Part shown: one piece after another, positions 10,240 to 21,095 of the stretch
Layout of the letters: the number at the start of each line of letters is the position of its first letter
Numbering within the stretch: the stretch's first letter is position 1
Source of the DNA: Candidula unifasciata
Lineage: Eukaryota > Mollusca > Gastropoda > Stylommatophora > Geomitridae
DNA length: 64,000 bases
Assembly (NCBI GenBank): GCA_905116865.2
Contig: CAJHNH020008112.1
Coordinates: 400,432-464,431, forward strand
Reading direction: 5' to 3'
The notes under the pieces: generated by a model
What the model was told of the DNA's origin: nothing
Seen by the model: only the letters and a program-made list of their open reading frames with translations
Databases searched by the model: none
Program-made: the position numbers and the translations under genes

Positions 10240-10570
10240 CGTTCCTGCGCTCAGTTTTGGAATGTAGATCAACAAATAGATTCTCTGCCCCCCTAACTAG
10301 CATGATAGATCCTCTTCCCCCCCCCCCCCTAACTAGCATGTTGTGGGAGGTGAATAATTAGGTGCTTTTCCTTTAAAGTCGGAGAGTGTTGGTTCGAGAG
10401 GAAAGGAAGAAACAGTCTGCATACAAATAAGCCAGATCTGTAAAACAGATATACATACAAAACTTAAGTTCTGGATCAAGACTATTGTCCAGAAGTGGAG
10501 GAACAACCAAAACTTTCCACTAGAGTTTACAGCCAGTGAACGCTATGAAGAAGAAGCTAGTTAGTTAGTC
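10240..10570 (+). repeat. GAA-tailed dispersed repeat, copy 1
   Basis: Shares an ordered set of words with 14455-14730, 24140-24315 and 37070-37200: CTGCATACA followed by ATAAGC(C/T)AGA, GATGAACAACC or GAGGAACAACC, ACTTTCCACTGGAGT-like, and TTTACAGCC before a GAAGAAGAA tail. A C-run and CTAACTAGCATG precede it here and a related C-rich start is seen at 14475. Probably a SINE-like non-autonomous element; the family is unknown to me. Confidence 0.6.
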
Positions 10571-10872
10571 AACAGATTATCCTCATTGCGTATCAAACTA
10601 TTCAATCCAAAGTGCTTGCATCCTCTCCAAGTAAATCCTGCAGGGTGTGGCGGCTGACAACACCACTTCTATGTTGGTTTCATATTTGTCTTTGGCTTCC
10701 TGCATAGTGCTCTTGTTTGTCGACACCCCATTTAATGGCTATGAAGAAGAAGAAGATACAATATTCTAGCACAAACAGAAATGAATTTCATTTTAATCTT
10801 TTGCATATAAATTTGAACAATATAAGTTTAAATCCTTGATAGCCAACCTTTTGTGTTATTTTAATGTGGTGT

Positions 10873-11143
10873 GGCTTAGGAGTTGTGAGTCTGACTCATA
10901 ATTCCAGGGTACAGCGATCGAAACCCACTGCTGGCTACGTAGATTTTTATCATGATATGGGGCGGTGCAGGTCGACCTAGTCTAAACTGGGTACCAGGAT
11001 TGCTGTCCTGGGAAAGTAAAGACAGCCGGCGTAATGCTGACCACATTACCCACCTAGTGGCGATGATCTGTAAAAATGTGGGTGCTCTTCCCATTTTCTC
11101 TTTGCGCCTAAGGCGTTAAAACTGATCTTTACTTGCTTCACTT
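10873..11143 (+). mobile_element. tRNA-derived SINE, full length
   Basis: The head contains box A TGGCTTAGGAG and box B GATCGAAAC, both fitting the RNA polymerase III consensus. The body includes GGTCGACCTAG, GGTACCAGGATTGCTGTCCT and GCCGGCGTAATGCTGACC, and the tail is GATCTTTACTTGCTTCACTT. The sequence ATGTGGTGT at 10864-10872 is repeated at 11144-11152 and looks like the target-site duplication. Confidence 0.8.
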
Positions 11144-11319
11144 ATGTGGTGTACCACATCGTCTTGGAACCCTTCCTGCAGAGGGGCAGTTTAATATGTT
11201 CTGCTTTATCCTTGTTTACAAGCCAGCATATATCTTGACCGAAATCAAATTGTTAACTTGTTTTGTTTCATCAAACCAGTCCCGGTGAACACCAGCCTGC
11301 CTTTAACAGACATGAATAT

Positions 11320-11543
11320 GCTTCTTATCAAATTACAAACACTTTGAACAAATATGAATGTGATGTTATAAAATGTATATTATAAACATTGAACATGAGT
11401 CTCATCAAATTAATATTACAAACACTGAACAGACAACAACAAAACTTGCTTATGGTTGCTTATCATTTTAACAGGAACAAGTTCATTATCACATGAATAT
11501 TACAGACTGAACAGATGCAAAACATGATTCTTTATAAAAAGTG
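11320..11543. repeat. Degenerate ~50-bp tandem array, left part
   Basis: Diverged repeats around the words ATGATTCTCATCAAAT, ATATTACAAACA and TTGAACA. The same repeat resumes at 13009, on the far side of the pogo-like element, so one array has been split by an insertion. Confidence 0.65.
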
Positions 11544-12008
11544 TACAATGGTACCTCAGAATTCGAACACAATCCGTTACGAAACAGCGTTCGAATTCCA
11601 AATTGTTTGAGTTCCAAGGCAATTTTTCCCATTAAAAATAATAAAAACTAAATTAATCTTCTTCTTTTTCTTCTTCTTCTTGTTTCGTTCACTTGAAATA
11701 GATTATCAATATCTGCAATGTTGTCTCTAGTATGAACTTCACTGTCGTTTGTAATTCACTCGGCCTGTATAGTTTGACTTGCACTGATGTTTCTCTTGGC
11801 CAAAAGTTTTGCCTTGATATATTGTATTCTAAATTAATCTGTTCTAGGGCCCAACAAACTCACATTTTAAATGTATTTTCCTAAATTCAGTTCACTAAAA
11901 ATTGTGTGATACATGATGATCATATTTGAATACAAACATAAATAAATTGAAAAGATATGAAAACATTGTATTTACTGTACCTTGATCAAAATGGTGACAT
12001 GGCAAATA

Positions 12009-12118
12009 GAAGCAGGAGGAGGAGGAAGGGAGATTTAGGGGGAGGAGGAAGGGAGATTTAGGGGGAGGAGGAAGGGAGATTTAGGGGGAGGAGGAAGGGA
12101 GATTTAGGGAGATGGTTG
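12009..12118. repeat. 23-bp minisatellite
   Basis: Four to five units of GGAGGAGGAAGGGAGATTTA plus GGG, purine-rich on the plus strand, inside the pogo-like element. Confidence 0.9.
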
Positions 12119-12309
12119 TTTGGAAGGTGATTCACCTTCCATGATAACATCAGGAATCTTTTCTGGTGTTTCACATCATAGGCGTTCACCACTTGTGCAA
12201 GGTTTGGGATCATTAGTTTTTGTAGATAGCTAGCACTCCAAAGTGCTCTGACTTTGGTGACCATTTGAAATTTTTCTAAAATATTCGATAATGTTAGTAT
12301 TGAATAAGT

Positions 12310-12655
12310 TCTCCAGGGCATGCCGGTGTGTTGGGAAATGAAGAGGCAGATAGACTGGCCGGTTCTGCACCACTTGGTGGTGAACTGATGTATGACAAGC
12401 TGGATGTTGTGAGGGCCCTTTGGGAGCGAGTGAACAGTGCCAAGGCACAGATAGATCATTCCAGTCTGAGAAGAATGGCACTGCAAGGAGGTACAGGAGG
12501 ATCTGGCCGATGTTTGACACTCAGGAGAAAGGTAATCAGAAAGTTACTAGTACCATCGGAATTTTAACGCTTCACTTGCTGCTGAAGATGGGTACGGAGC
12601 GCTTATGGGGGTGTCCTGAGTGCGGTGATGTCAATTCTTGATTCAACATTCAACA
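12310..12655 (+). pseudogene. RNase H tail of non-LTR retrotransposon
   Basis: The plus strand reads GHAGVLGNEEADRLAG from about 12314, the end of an RNase H domain, followed by the family's C-terminal Gly/Arg segment and the conserved ending LLLKMGTERLWGCPECGD after a frame shift. The same end sequence occurs at 13690-13875 and other places. It is a 3' fragment nested within the pogo-like element. Confidence 0.75.
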
Positions 12656-13008
12656 TTTTGAATAAGTTATCACTCCTGTTAACTAGGGCTCTATCGGGGT
12701 GCTGCTCCCTTTCAGCAACATCTTGCATTTCTGACCACATGGTCAAAAGATCTTGGATTTCAGCAATGTTAATCCATCCAACTTCCCTCCTTCCTCTCCG
12801 AAAGAGATTTGTTCTGCAGTTTCTTCCTTCTGCTGTTGGTGAAGGTGCTGAAGCTTTTGTGTTGTCAGCTCAGTCGCCTGACCGGCAAATGCCAGATGTT
12901 TGGTTCCGAGGTGGTGTTCAAGTTCAGAGGCAAAATTTACTGGAAAATCTTGTTCGGATTACAAATTGTTTGAGTTTCGAGGCGTTCGAATTCTGAGGTA
13001 CCACAGTA

Positions 13009-13330
13009 TTAACCACATTGAACATGATGTTTATCAAATATATATTACTCACTTTTAACAGATACGAACATAATTCTCATCAAATAAATATTGCACATCT
13101 TGAAGAGATATAAACATGATTCTTATGAAATTGATGTTACACGCATTGAATTGATTTTCCTCAAATTTATATTACACTCCAACACATTGAATATTATTTT
13201 CATCAAATTTATATTACACACTTCTGTGAATATTATTCTCTCCACTTGTATATTTCAGTCCTTGAAAAGACATCACCATGATTCTAATCAAATTTATATT
13301 ACAAATTTTGAATAGACATGAACAGGATTA
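13009..13330. repeat. Degenerate ~50-bp tandem array, right part
   Basis: About six diverged units sharing CATGATTCTCATCAAAT and TTATATTACACA words; continuation of 11320-11543. Confidence 0.65.
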
Positions 13331-13449
13331 AATCAGCTACTTCTTTGGAGTGGAGTTGTTGGTCACCTGAATGTTGGCTGAAGGTCTGGGGTTCCATGTG
13401 TCGCTAGTGTAGTTATTACAGACATTTAACACAAACAGGTGTAACACTA

Positions 13450-13640
13450 AATTACTATTGAGTAGACAACCCAAGGGGTCAGCAGAGGCGAAACAGCAGG
13501 AAGAGAGGCACAGGATATATGAAGGAAAGTGCATGAGGTGGGAGAACTGGCTCAAGACTTGAGTTTCTGTCCGGAAGACCATGATAAGAGCAACATTCTG
13601 CAGAAGACCTGCCACATAATGAAACAACCAAGTAACATAA
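13450..13640 (+). repeat. Dispersed repeat G, copy 1
   Basis: Shares ordered words with 45590-45980 and 23360-23475: a GTGGGAGAACTGGCTC or GTGGGAAAGCTGACGA block, GAGTTTCTGTC or AAGTTTCTTTT, then ATGTTCTGCAAAGG(A/G)CCTGAAACAT or its variant. Its family is not known to me. Confidence 0.5.
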
Positions 13641-13689
13641 TAACTAGAGCTGCAGAGAGGTGATGGACAAAATAACTTCTGATGAATTG

Positions 13690-13875
13690 GTTGAAGGTGT
13701 CTGCTCTTTTGAGAGGGTCTGGCCAGCTCACGACACTCAGAGGAAAGGCAAGACAGACATATAACCAGATTGTGACCAGTACCATCAGTATTGGAACTCT
13801 GCGCTGGCTGCTGAAGATGAGGATGGAGCATGCATAGGAATGCCCAGAGTGTTGTGATGTCAACTCAACAACTTT
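13690..13875 (+). pseudogene. C-terminal tail of RNase H retrotransposon
   Basis: The plus strand reads TLRGKARQTYNQIVTST and then TLRWLLKMRMEHA, stop, ECPECCD, the same ending as at 12500-12650. One stop lies within. This 3' fragment carries no RT. Confidence 0.65.
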
Positions 13876-13921
13876 GAGAGATAAAAGACAAAAGTTTAAA
13901 AAAAAATGGACAACATACATT

Positions 13922-13957
13922 TTATATATATATATATATATATTGGGGGGGGGGGGG
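13922..13957. repeat. (TA)n followed by a 13-G run
   Basis: Simple-sequence tract, immediately left of unique A+T-rich sequence extending to about 14450 in which I see no gene. Confidence 0.9.
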
Positions 13958-14454
13958 TGACAGAGTAAGAATAAACTTGGCGCTGGATCAGGGTGGGCAA
14001 CCTCTTTTGATTTTGCTGGCCTAATTTAGAATTACCAAACATTTCGCTGGGCATGTTTAAAAAATCCATGACAAACATAACACCCAGATTTCCTCATAAA
14101 TGTCCGACTTTGTCCACAACACATGTTTCACAAGTAGGATCAGAGATTTTGCAGAATCTGATTAGATAATTCCCATTATCCTGTTTAGGTTATGACTTTG
14201 TTGGATTTTTTCTTTCTGCATACGAACATGTATTTTTGTGTTCTGTTATTTTATGAGCTCAAGGGCCAAATAACCTAGTAATTGTACACCAACTTCGCAG
14301 ACCAATATTTGCTCATGGGCCATAGTTTTCCAAATCCTGTACTAGTTAATGTGGCATAAACAGGTGGGGTTCTTTTTGGTTACCTTGGCCGAGACAGCCT
14401 TCAGTTGAATCCAGTTAATACCCCATTTGGGGTCCGGGGCCTCATTTTGAAAAA

Positions 14455-14730
14455 AAAAACAAGTATAGATCCACTGCCACCCCAACAAGCATGTCATTAA
14501 AATTGGGGGTTTTCTTTGAAGATGGAGTGCATCTGCTTGAGGGGCAAGGAACCAGCAGTTGATGTTCAGATAATTCAGATCTGTAAACAGATGTGCACAC
14601 AGTACTCACTTTCTGAAAGAAGACTTCAAATCCGGAGGTGGATGAACATCCAGAATTTTCTGCCAGAGTTTACAGCCGGTGAGCGCGATAAAAAAGATTT
14701 GAATGCAGAAAATCTTTTATGGAAGAGTTA
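14455..14730 (+). repeat. GAA-tailed dispersed repeat, copy 2
   Basis: Same word order as copy 1: GATCTGTAAACAGAT, GGAGGTGGATGAACATCCAG, TTTACAGCCGGTGAGCGC. The GAA tail has decayed to AAAAAAGATTTGAATG. A 71-residue open frame here is part of the repeat and not a gene. Confidence 0.6.
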
Positions 14731-15797
14731 GGTTTTGCCATTTACCTCTCTGAGCACCCTTATATTGTTTCCTATGTATTTCAATGTATAAATATGAATA
14801 TGTTGTTATGTTACTGATGCTTACTTTGTACCATATGTGATTGGTTCTGTACCACTGAATTCTGTATATATGATGCCGATTAGAAACAAATTTGTTGATG
14901 TTTATGTATTATAAGTACTTGACATATCTGTGTACATGCTTGTGTGCATGTGTAAATATATACATTACACATATTTGTGTATGTAGGCGTGTGTGTTAAT
15001 TATTTTACTCATCCATTATAAAACATTCATGAGAGACGGATAGAGGGGGAAGCGATACGAGAGCAGTTAGCTACCCATATTGCAAAAAAGCCACTATAGC
15101 AAGTGGGTAAAGCCACTCTTCCAAGCGGTCAGCTTCAACTGGAAGTGTAGGTTTTGCAGCTTCTCAGGGCGACAGGGTAAGAAACAAATTTGAGGGGTCC
15201 GGTGTATCATTAAAAAAAAAATGTAAAACAATTTGAAGCTTTAGAATGGAATCATTTTTGTGGTGATAATATTATTAAAAGATTTTTTTTTTTTTTCAAA
15301 CAATGGGTCTATTGAAAAGTCTGGAGTTGGGGGTTTACCTTTGAAAGTAAGAGGGTTCTGCAGGTGTTAGCTCATTGAGAACCACTGGATCTGTTGTATG
15401 AGACTGGGTCAAACCCAGAACCATATTGGGACAAAAAACAGATTCATTTCCTACTAGGTATTGAACCTCCTTAACAAATTCCTTTCCAACTAGGTATTGA
15501 ACTTAAAACAGTAGTACCAGTTAGCCAGTACACTAGTCAGTTTGTGTCCTCATAAGCTAAACATGTAATGAACTGGTCACTTGACAGAGCTGTGCATAGT
15601 CTTTTATTGTGTAATATTTTTATGCATGTTCATTTGCTGTCTTTGACGTGTCTGGGTTCTGATGTTTTTTTGGTTTTTTTCAAGTGTTGCTGCATCTGTT
15701 ATTTGTTGAATACCTCCCTGCCTACCTTTCAGTGTTGATCTTGCCTCATGTGGGATTAATGCACATTGGGAGAACTTGTTAGTAGTGTAGTTAAAAT
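14731..15797. other. Unique A+T-rich sequence, no gene seen
   Basis: Contains short TG-rich patches (14935-14998) and a T-run near 15284. No supported exon, RNA gene or mobile element. Confidence 0.5.
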
Positions 15798-15884
15798 GTC
15801 TCCCCCCCCCCTTTTTTTTTGGGACCCCCCCCCCTTTTCCTACCGAGGGGGGGGGGGGGGCAGGAAGAGGAACCAGGGGGAGAC
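15798..15884. repeat. C-run/G-run inverted repeat
   Basis: GTCTCCCCC at 15798-15806 is the perfect reverse complement of GGGGGAGAC at 15876-15884, and long C-runs (two blocks) face a 14-G run in between. A strong hairpin is possible. Assembly or read errors are common in such tracts. Confidence 0.7.
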
Positions 15885-16482
15885 CTAAAAAATGCATGAA
15901 GAGAATTAAAGGAGGTGAATATTAGGAGGAGGAACTCGAGAGAGCTTTAGGAGAGGGCAAAAGGTATAACGGTTGAGAGGTTATGAAGGTTGAAGTCGAG
16001 AAGATTGACTATATTGCACAGGATTTTAACCCGTATGGCTCGGTCTATGTCAGGGCAACAGCTAGCCACCTGCCGACAAAGCACAAACTCCATAGCTTCA
16101 GTTAAAATCCCCCAGGGATCTTTGTAAAAATTTCACTCATGAACTGAATGACGCAGTCTTTAAATTATTCCCTGACCGTTAGAGTGCAGAGTAAACGGCA
16201 TAACCACTTCATCACAGAAACCACCATGAATTAGCAGAGTGTAGTTTTAAGCTGTGGACCTCTGGGTTATAGGTTCAGCATGGTTCCACTGCACCACTCT
16301 ACTCTGCTGAAGGGTTATGCCACGGTGGGGCATATTTAGTGAAAGACAGGAGGAGAGATGCATTGACTTTCTCCAATTCAAAGTGCCTGAGCACTTACGT
16401 TCCAGCACACCAGCTAGTCATCTCTTACTTGGTATACTGCAGTGTTACTGATTTTACTCCTTTCTGATCTGCTGAAGTAGAT

Positions 16483-16866
16483 ATTTAATACCTAGTTTAC
16501 TCAGATAGTTGTTAGTCGAGGTTCCATCTTATTTAATACCTAGTTTACTCAGATAGTTGTTAGTCGAGGTTCCATCTTATTTAATACCTAGTTTACTCAG
16601 ATAGTTGTAAGTCGAGGTTCCATCTTATTTAATACCTAGTTTACTCAGACAGTTGTTAGTCGAGGTTCCATCTTATTTAATACCTAGTTTACTCAGACAG
16701 TTGTTGGTCGAGGTTCCATCTTATTTAATACCTAGTTTACTTAGATAGTTGTTAGTCGAGGTTCCATCTTATTTAATACCTGGTTTACTCAGACAGTTGT
16801 TAGTCAAGGTTCCATCTTATTTAATACCTAGTTTACTCAGATAGTTGTTAGTCAAGGTTCCATCTT
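16483..16866. repeat. 48-bp minisatellite, exactly 8 units
   Basis: Units start ATTTAATACCTAGTTTACTC at 16483, 16531, 16579 and so on. Units differ by single bases only (AGATAG or AGACAG; GTCGAGG or GTCAAGG). Confidence 0.95.
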
Positions 16867-16939
16867 CACTGCAGACGGGTTGCCCCATAATTGCTTCTTT
16901 CCTATGCCGGTGGAAATCACATAAAATGTCCTGTACTGT

Positions 16940-17170
16940 CGTGTTTTAGAACTAGTGAAAAACTTGAGTCTCAGCAAAATCTTGAAGCTCACACACATAA
17001 AGTAAATGCATAAGGCTGATGTGCCAGCACTAACAGTCCCACACCAGAATTGCAGCTCACTGTTGATTGAGGCCAGCAGTCAGTTAATGAAAGCAAGCAT
17101 GAGGCATTGTACATATAAGTACATACCGTTTCAAATGTAATTGGCTACCCACCATTTTTAGTGCAGTTCA
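16940..17170 (+). repeat. Dispersed repeat D, copy 1
   Basis: Contains CCAGAATTGCAGCTCA and further on GTCAGTTAATGAAAGCAAGC and GGCTACCCACCAT. The complement of 33310-33530 has CCAGAATTGCAGCTCATTGT, GTGAATTAACAAAAGCCAGC and GGCCACCCGCCA in the same order, and 25590-25720 has a third diverged version. The family is unknown to me. Confidence 0.6.
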
Positions 17171-17867
17171 CAGGACAAGGCTTTACTAAAATATAGTTGA
17201 ACAGGTGAAGATCATGCATGCATGTTAAACATCCTTTGGCAGATATTTATAAATTATTGAGTATGCCATGTGGCATTTAACCTGACCAAATAAGAATTAA
17301 AATAAAAAAAAAACACTGGCACCACAAAAAAATTTGATATAGTTTTTGTGATGTTTTCTCACATGAATGGAATTTGTTCAGATGTTATAAAGTCATACAT
17401 TTCTGAGAGTTTTCTTGTGTAATCTAAGGAAGACTATTGAAGCATCCTTGGATTTATCCATTTGCTGCAAAGATGGCTCTTGAAATCTTTGCTGCTGCAG
17501 TCTGTTATTTGTTGAACCTCTTCCCTGCCAACTGTCCTTTCATTGTTTGATTTCTCTGATGAAGTTGTTTTATTCCTCTGTGCACCTGAAATTATTTGTA
17601 TTTCGTCAGGTGGTTGAGGACTTGATCAGCAACAGAATCTTGTTATAGTCTATTATTGTATATTGTGGCCATTCTATGGTATTGTATTATTTCATATTGT
17701 ACATAAGTTTGTTGGTTTACAAATATGTTGAAATGCTCTTTTAAAAATGTTTTGTTGACTGCAAGAATTTTAAGTTTACCTTATACTGACATTCAGTCTG
17801 TTAAAAAAAAAATATATATATAAATACATGCACTTCAGTCAATGACATCTGGAACGTTATCAACCTG
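17171..17867. other. Spacer, nothing recognised
   Basis: A+T-rich with short A-runs (17305-17320 and 17804-17822). No supported gene. Confidence 0.5.
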
Positions 17868-18728
17868 GCATTATGACATGAACAGTTATGTCCTGCTTAG
17901 TGATATGAAAAGTTAATCAGTCTGGCTTAGTGACATGAATAGTTAATCAGTCTGGCTTAGTGAAATGAAAAGTTAATCAGTCTGGCTTAGTGACATGGAA
18001 AGTTAATTAGTCCGGCTTAGTGACATGAAAAGTTAGTCAGTCTTGCATTGTGACATGAAAAGTTAATCAGTCTGGCTTAGTGACATGAAAAGTTAGTCAG
18101 TCTTGCATTGTGACATGAAAAGTTAATCAGTCTGGCTTAGTGACCTGAAAAGTTAATCAGTCTGGCTTAGTGTCATCAAAAGGTAATCAGTCTGGCTTAG
18201 TGAAATGAAAAGTTAATCAGTCTTGCATTGTGACATGGAAAGTTAATCAGTCTTGCATTGTGACATGGAAAGTTGTCAGTCTGGCTTAGTGACATGAATA
18301 GTTAATCAGTCTGGCTTAGTGACATGAATAGTTAATCAGTATGGCTTAGTGACATGAATAGTTAATCAGTCTGGCTTAGTGACATAAAAAGTTAATCAGT
18401 CCGGCTTAGTGACATGAAAAGTTAGTCAGTCTTGCATTGTGACATGAAAAGTTAATCAGTCTGGCTTAGTGACCTGAAAAGGTAATCAGTCTGGCTTAGT
18501 GTCATCAAAAGTTAATCAGTCTGGCTTAGTGACATGAAACGTTATTCAGTCTGGCTTATTGACATGAAAAGTTAATCAGTCTGGCTTAGTGACATGAAAA
18601 GTTAATCAGTCTTGCATTGTGACATGGAAAGTTAATCATTCTTGCATTGTGACATGGACAATTGTCAGTCTTGCATTGTGACATGGAAAGTTAATCAGTC
18701 TTGCATTGTGACCTAGACAGTTTTTCAG
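17868..18728. repeat. 30-bp minisatellite, about 28 units
   Basis: Unit GGCTTAGTGACATGAAAAGT plus TAATCAGTCT. Two variant types alternate in blocks: the GGCTTAGTGACATGAAA type and a TGCATTGTGACATGGAA type. A multi-unit segment (near 18000-18260) is repeated with the same variant order near 18395-18650, showing block duplication. Confidence 0.95.
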
Positions 18729-18844
18729 TAAAGGTAAATCAAAAGTGGCCACTGTGTCCATCTGGATGCTAGTGATAACTACTATTATCCCCTCAACTAG
18801 GCTCATGTGAAATCAGAGGTAACTTACAGTGAACTCTCATTGTC

Positions 18845-18897
18845 TTTATAAATGTACAGTTTTATAAATGTACAGTTTTATAAATGTACAGTTACAG
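18845..18897. repeat. 16-bp tandem repeat, 3 units
   Basis: ATAAATGTACAGTTTT repeated three times. Confidence 0.9.
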
Positions 18898-18921
18898 TTT
18901 TTATGTAGGGAAATGTACATA

Positions 18922-19685
18922 CAGTGGTACTTGGGTATGCGTTTGCTTCAGTATATGTTCACTTCAGTATACATTCAGCTTGGTAGAAAGTCCACTTTAG
19001 GCACATACATTCTTGCTTGATGTATTATGACCTTTATTTAATATGAACTTTATAAGTCAAAATTAGTCATGACACTGCACGCTGTCTTTGTTCACATCTA
19101 CCTAGACAAAACCACATATGGATGTCAGTGACTTTGCAGAGTAATATCACCCAAACAGAGCCCAGAGAAGCCATTATTTGCATTGTCGGGAATGACCAGA
19201 CAGTGTCATATTTCCAAACCATCCTGAGAAGAAGGCAGAAGCAAAGTTCTTTGGGCAGATTTTTAGTCAAAGACCTGTTGAGCCTCAACCAGGTCCAAGC
19301 AGGGAAAAGAGACAGACAGAAAGATAGAGAAAAAGCACCAGAATTTCAGATTCCTGGTTTTATTAGAAGGGAGCTTTCCTTGCAAACAATAACATCTCCT
19401 CCTCCTCCTCCTCCCTTCTCAGTACCATCTAGTAGGCACAACTCTTCTCAGGAACGGAAAGTGAGGTTAAATGTTCTTTTATTTCATCTGATCGCTTTTG
19501 TATTTTAGTATTAAACAGTATATAAATTATTTTTTGCAACCCCATCAGTGTATAATATGCTAGTAACAATAGAATTTTTTTTTTATGGGGATGGATTATT
19601 CATTCTTTATTTCTTTTGAGAAAATGGGTTTGGCATACTTTCGACGATCAGGAAAGAATTAAATATGTATACAGAGATACCACTG
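18922..19685 (+). mobile_element. pogo/Tigger-like transposon, 3' remnant
   Basis: Ends: left CAGTGGTACTTGGGTATGCG, right complement CAGTGGTATCTCTGTATACA, each next to TA (18920-18921 and 19686-19687). An internal plus-strand frame at 19122-19508 contains QKQSSLGRFLVKD followed by a proline-rich tail. This matches the C-terminus seen in Tigger transposases, where a QxSLxxF(F/L) element resembling a PCNA-interacting peptide precedes the stop. The DDE catalytic core is absent, so this is a deleted, non-autonomous copy. A (CTC)n stretch at 19398-19414 codes for the proline run. Confidence 0.75.
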
Positions 19686-19689
19686 TACA

Positions 19690-20109
19690 TTGTTTATAAC
19701 GTGTGTCAGGTAATATGTCGTCACTTGGAGTGAAATGAGAGGAAATACATGATGCATTGATTGGGAGGGAAGAGTTAAGACAAATGAAATATTTTCTTAC
19801 AAATAAGAATTTGTGGACCGTGAAATTTGTATATAGAAAATCAAGGAATGTCCGTCATGGAAATGATCTCTTGAAGGAATGAGAGCTTAATGCTCGATTT
19901 CAGTGGATATTTATTGTTTAAGAATCTTCTTTGTCTCCCATTTAACCACTTGCGGAGAACAGGCTCTCAGCTGACTTGCGCAAGGTCTTCCTGTCCTCTG
20001 CCTTCACATTCGGCTCACCAATGCCTCCTCCATCTTAATTCAGTCTTCTCTTTCCTTTTTTTTTTTTTAGAATAAAAGTTGTAACAGTAATTTTCTGACA
20101 CCATCTTGT
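19690..20109. other. Spacer, nothing recognised
   Basis: Unique-looking sequence, with a T-run at 20058-20070. No supported gene. Confidence 0.45.
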
Positions 20110-20290
20110 CTTTTTTCTATTTTTGGCCTTAAAAAGGCAGTTGACAAGTTGTGTTGTGGTTTACAGCCAGGCTGTGATTTCTGCGCCTTTTAGCCTAGCA
20201 CTTCTGATAAAGGAGCAGCGGGTCTATTCCCCAGAACCACAAAAATGGGGTCTTGGAACCACACAGGAAAAACACCATCTGATTTGTTTG
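20110..20290 (+). repeat. Dispersed repeat E, copy 1
   Basis: Carries AAAGGCAGTTGACAAGTTGT, GTTGTGGTTTACAGCCAGGC and CTTGGAACCACACAGG. The second copy is 24575-24680 and the third, inverted, is 36830-37065. Confidence 0.6.
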
Positions 20291-20374
20291 TGTAGTATTT
20301 CGATAGAATCTAGACTGGCTGGTGATTAATTTCTCCATCCGGCAACTGTTTGTTTCTCAGTGGATTGTGGCAGT

Positions 20375-20605
20375 GAATGTTGAATTGAGAATCAACATTA
20401 CAGCAATCGAGCCATCCCCATCAGTGCTTCGTTCTCATCTTCAGCAGCAAGTGAAGATGCCACCAGTAACTGTCTGATTGTATATCCATCTTGGCTTTCC
20501 CTTTAAAACCTGGCATATGATATCACAACGTCTAGTTTGAGAATGGAGGTGGAGGCAGTCACTGCTGTCTTCTGGTGGCTTGAGAATCAGCTGGTGACAG
20601 TGAAT
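20375..20605. pseudogene. Two inverted pieces of RNase H retrotransposon
   Basis: 20375-20510 is the minus-strand 3' tail (ATCTTCAGCAGCAAGTGAAG corresponds to the end of the family). From 20517 the plus strand instead reads YDITTSSLRMEVEAVTAVF, the RNase H middle with its MEVEAV acidic residue. The two parts point away from each other, so there was an inversion or a 5'-inverted (twin-primed) insertion at about 20513. Confidence 0.65.
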
Positions 20606-20788
20606 GTTATTCTGGAATGAACTGACACTGTTCTTTTCACCAGTTCCCTTGAAGGTTTTGTTTTATAATGTATCGTGCTGAAACATGTGGATGTTAATTT
20701 CAATTGATTTACAGTTGGTTGATTGATGGGCAATGCTTATGTTGTATTTTGAATGAATATTGTATTTGGTTTCTGCATTCTTGTGTAC

Positions 20789-20832
20789 ACATACACATGC
20801 ACGCACGCACACACACACACGAGTGTGTTCAT
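20789..20832. repeat. (CA)n-rich tract
   Basis: Short imperfect CA/GCA run. Confidence 0.85.
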
Positions 20833-21095
20833 AAGTTCCTGTGCATTTTTTGTTCTATTGAAATATTTTTTCCAAGTCAATGTCCCAAGCAACACATAGT
20901 GTGTGTGACACTATCCTTTGATTCCTCTCCATAGCATAGTGTGATCTCTTGTTTAACATTTAGTCTGAACAGATTGAACAAATCTAGCTTCTCCAAATTT
21001 AATTACTATGGTCCATGACTCACATCTGTTTGTAGTCACAGGAATTATTTACTTTCTGAAGATATTTAATTTGTTTGCTGGTGTTGTGCACTTAA

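Larger units (their letters stand above)
11546..13006. mobile_element. pogo/Tigger-like DNA transposon remnant
   Basis: Terminal inverted repeats: left CAATGGTACCTCAGAATTCG, right (complement) CTGTGGTACCTCAGAATTCG, each flanked by TA (11544-11545 and 13007-13008), as expected for the Tc1/mariner-pogo group. Inner end sequences (GCGTTCGAATTCCAAATTGT and its inverted relative near 12962) match the long imperfect termini common in Tigger elements. At 12655-12950 the minus strand gives a broken frame with Gln/Glu-rich words that could be a transposase C-terminus. A retrotransposon fragment and a 23-bp minisatellite are nested inside. Confidence 0.75.

Noticed and set aside
13896..14078. 60-residue minus-strand frame with IYIYIY
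   Set aside because: Runs through the TA and G homopolymer tract; no support.
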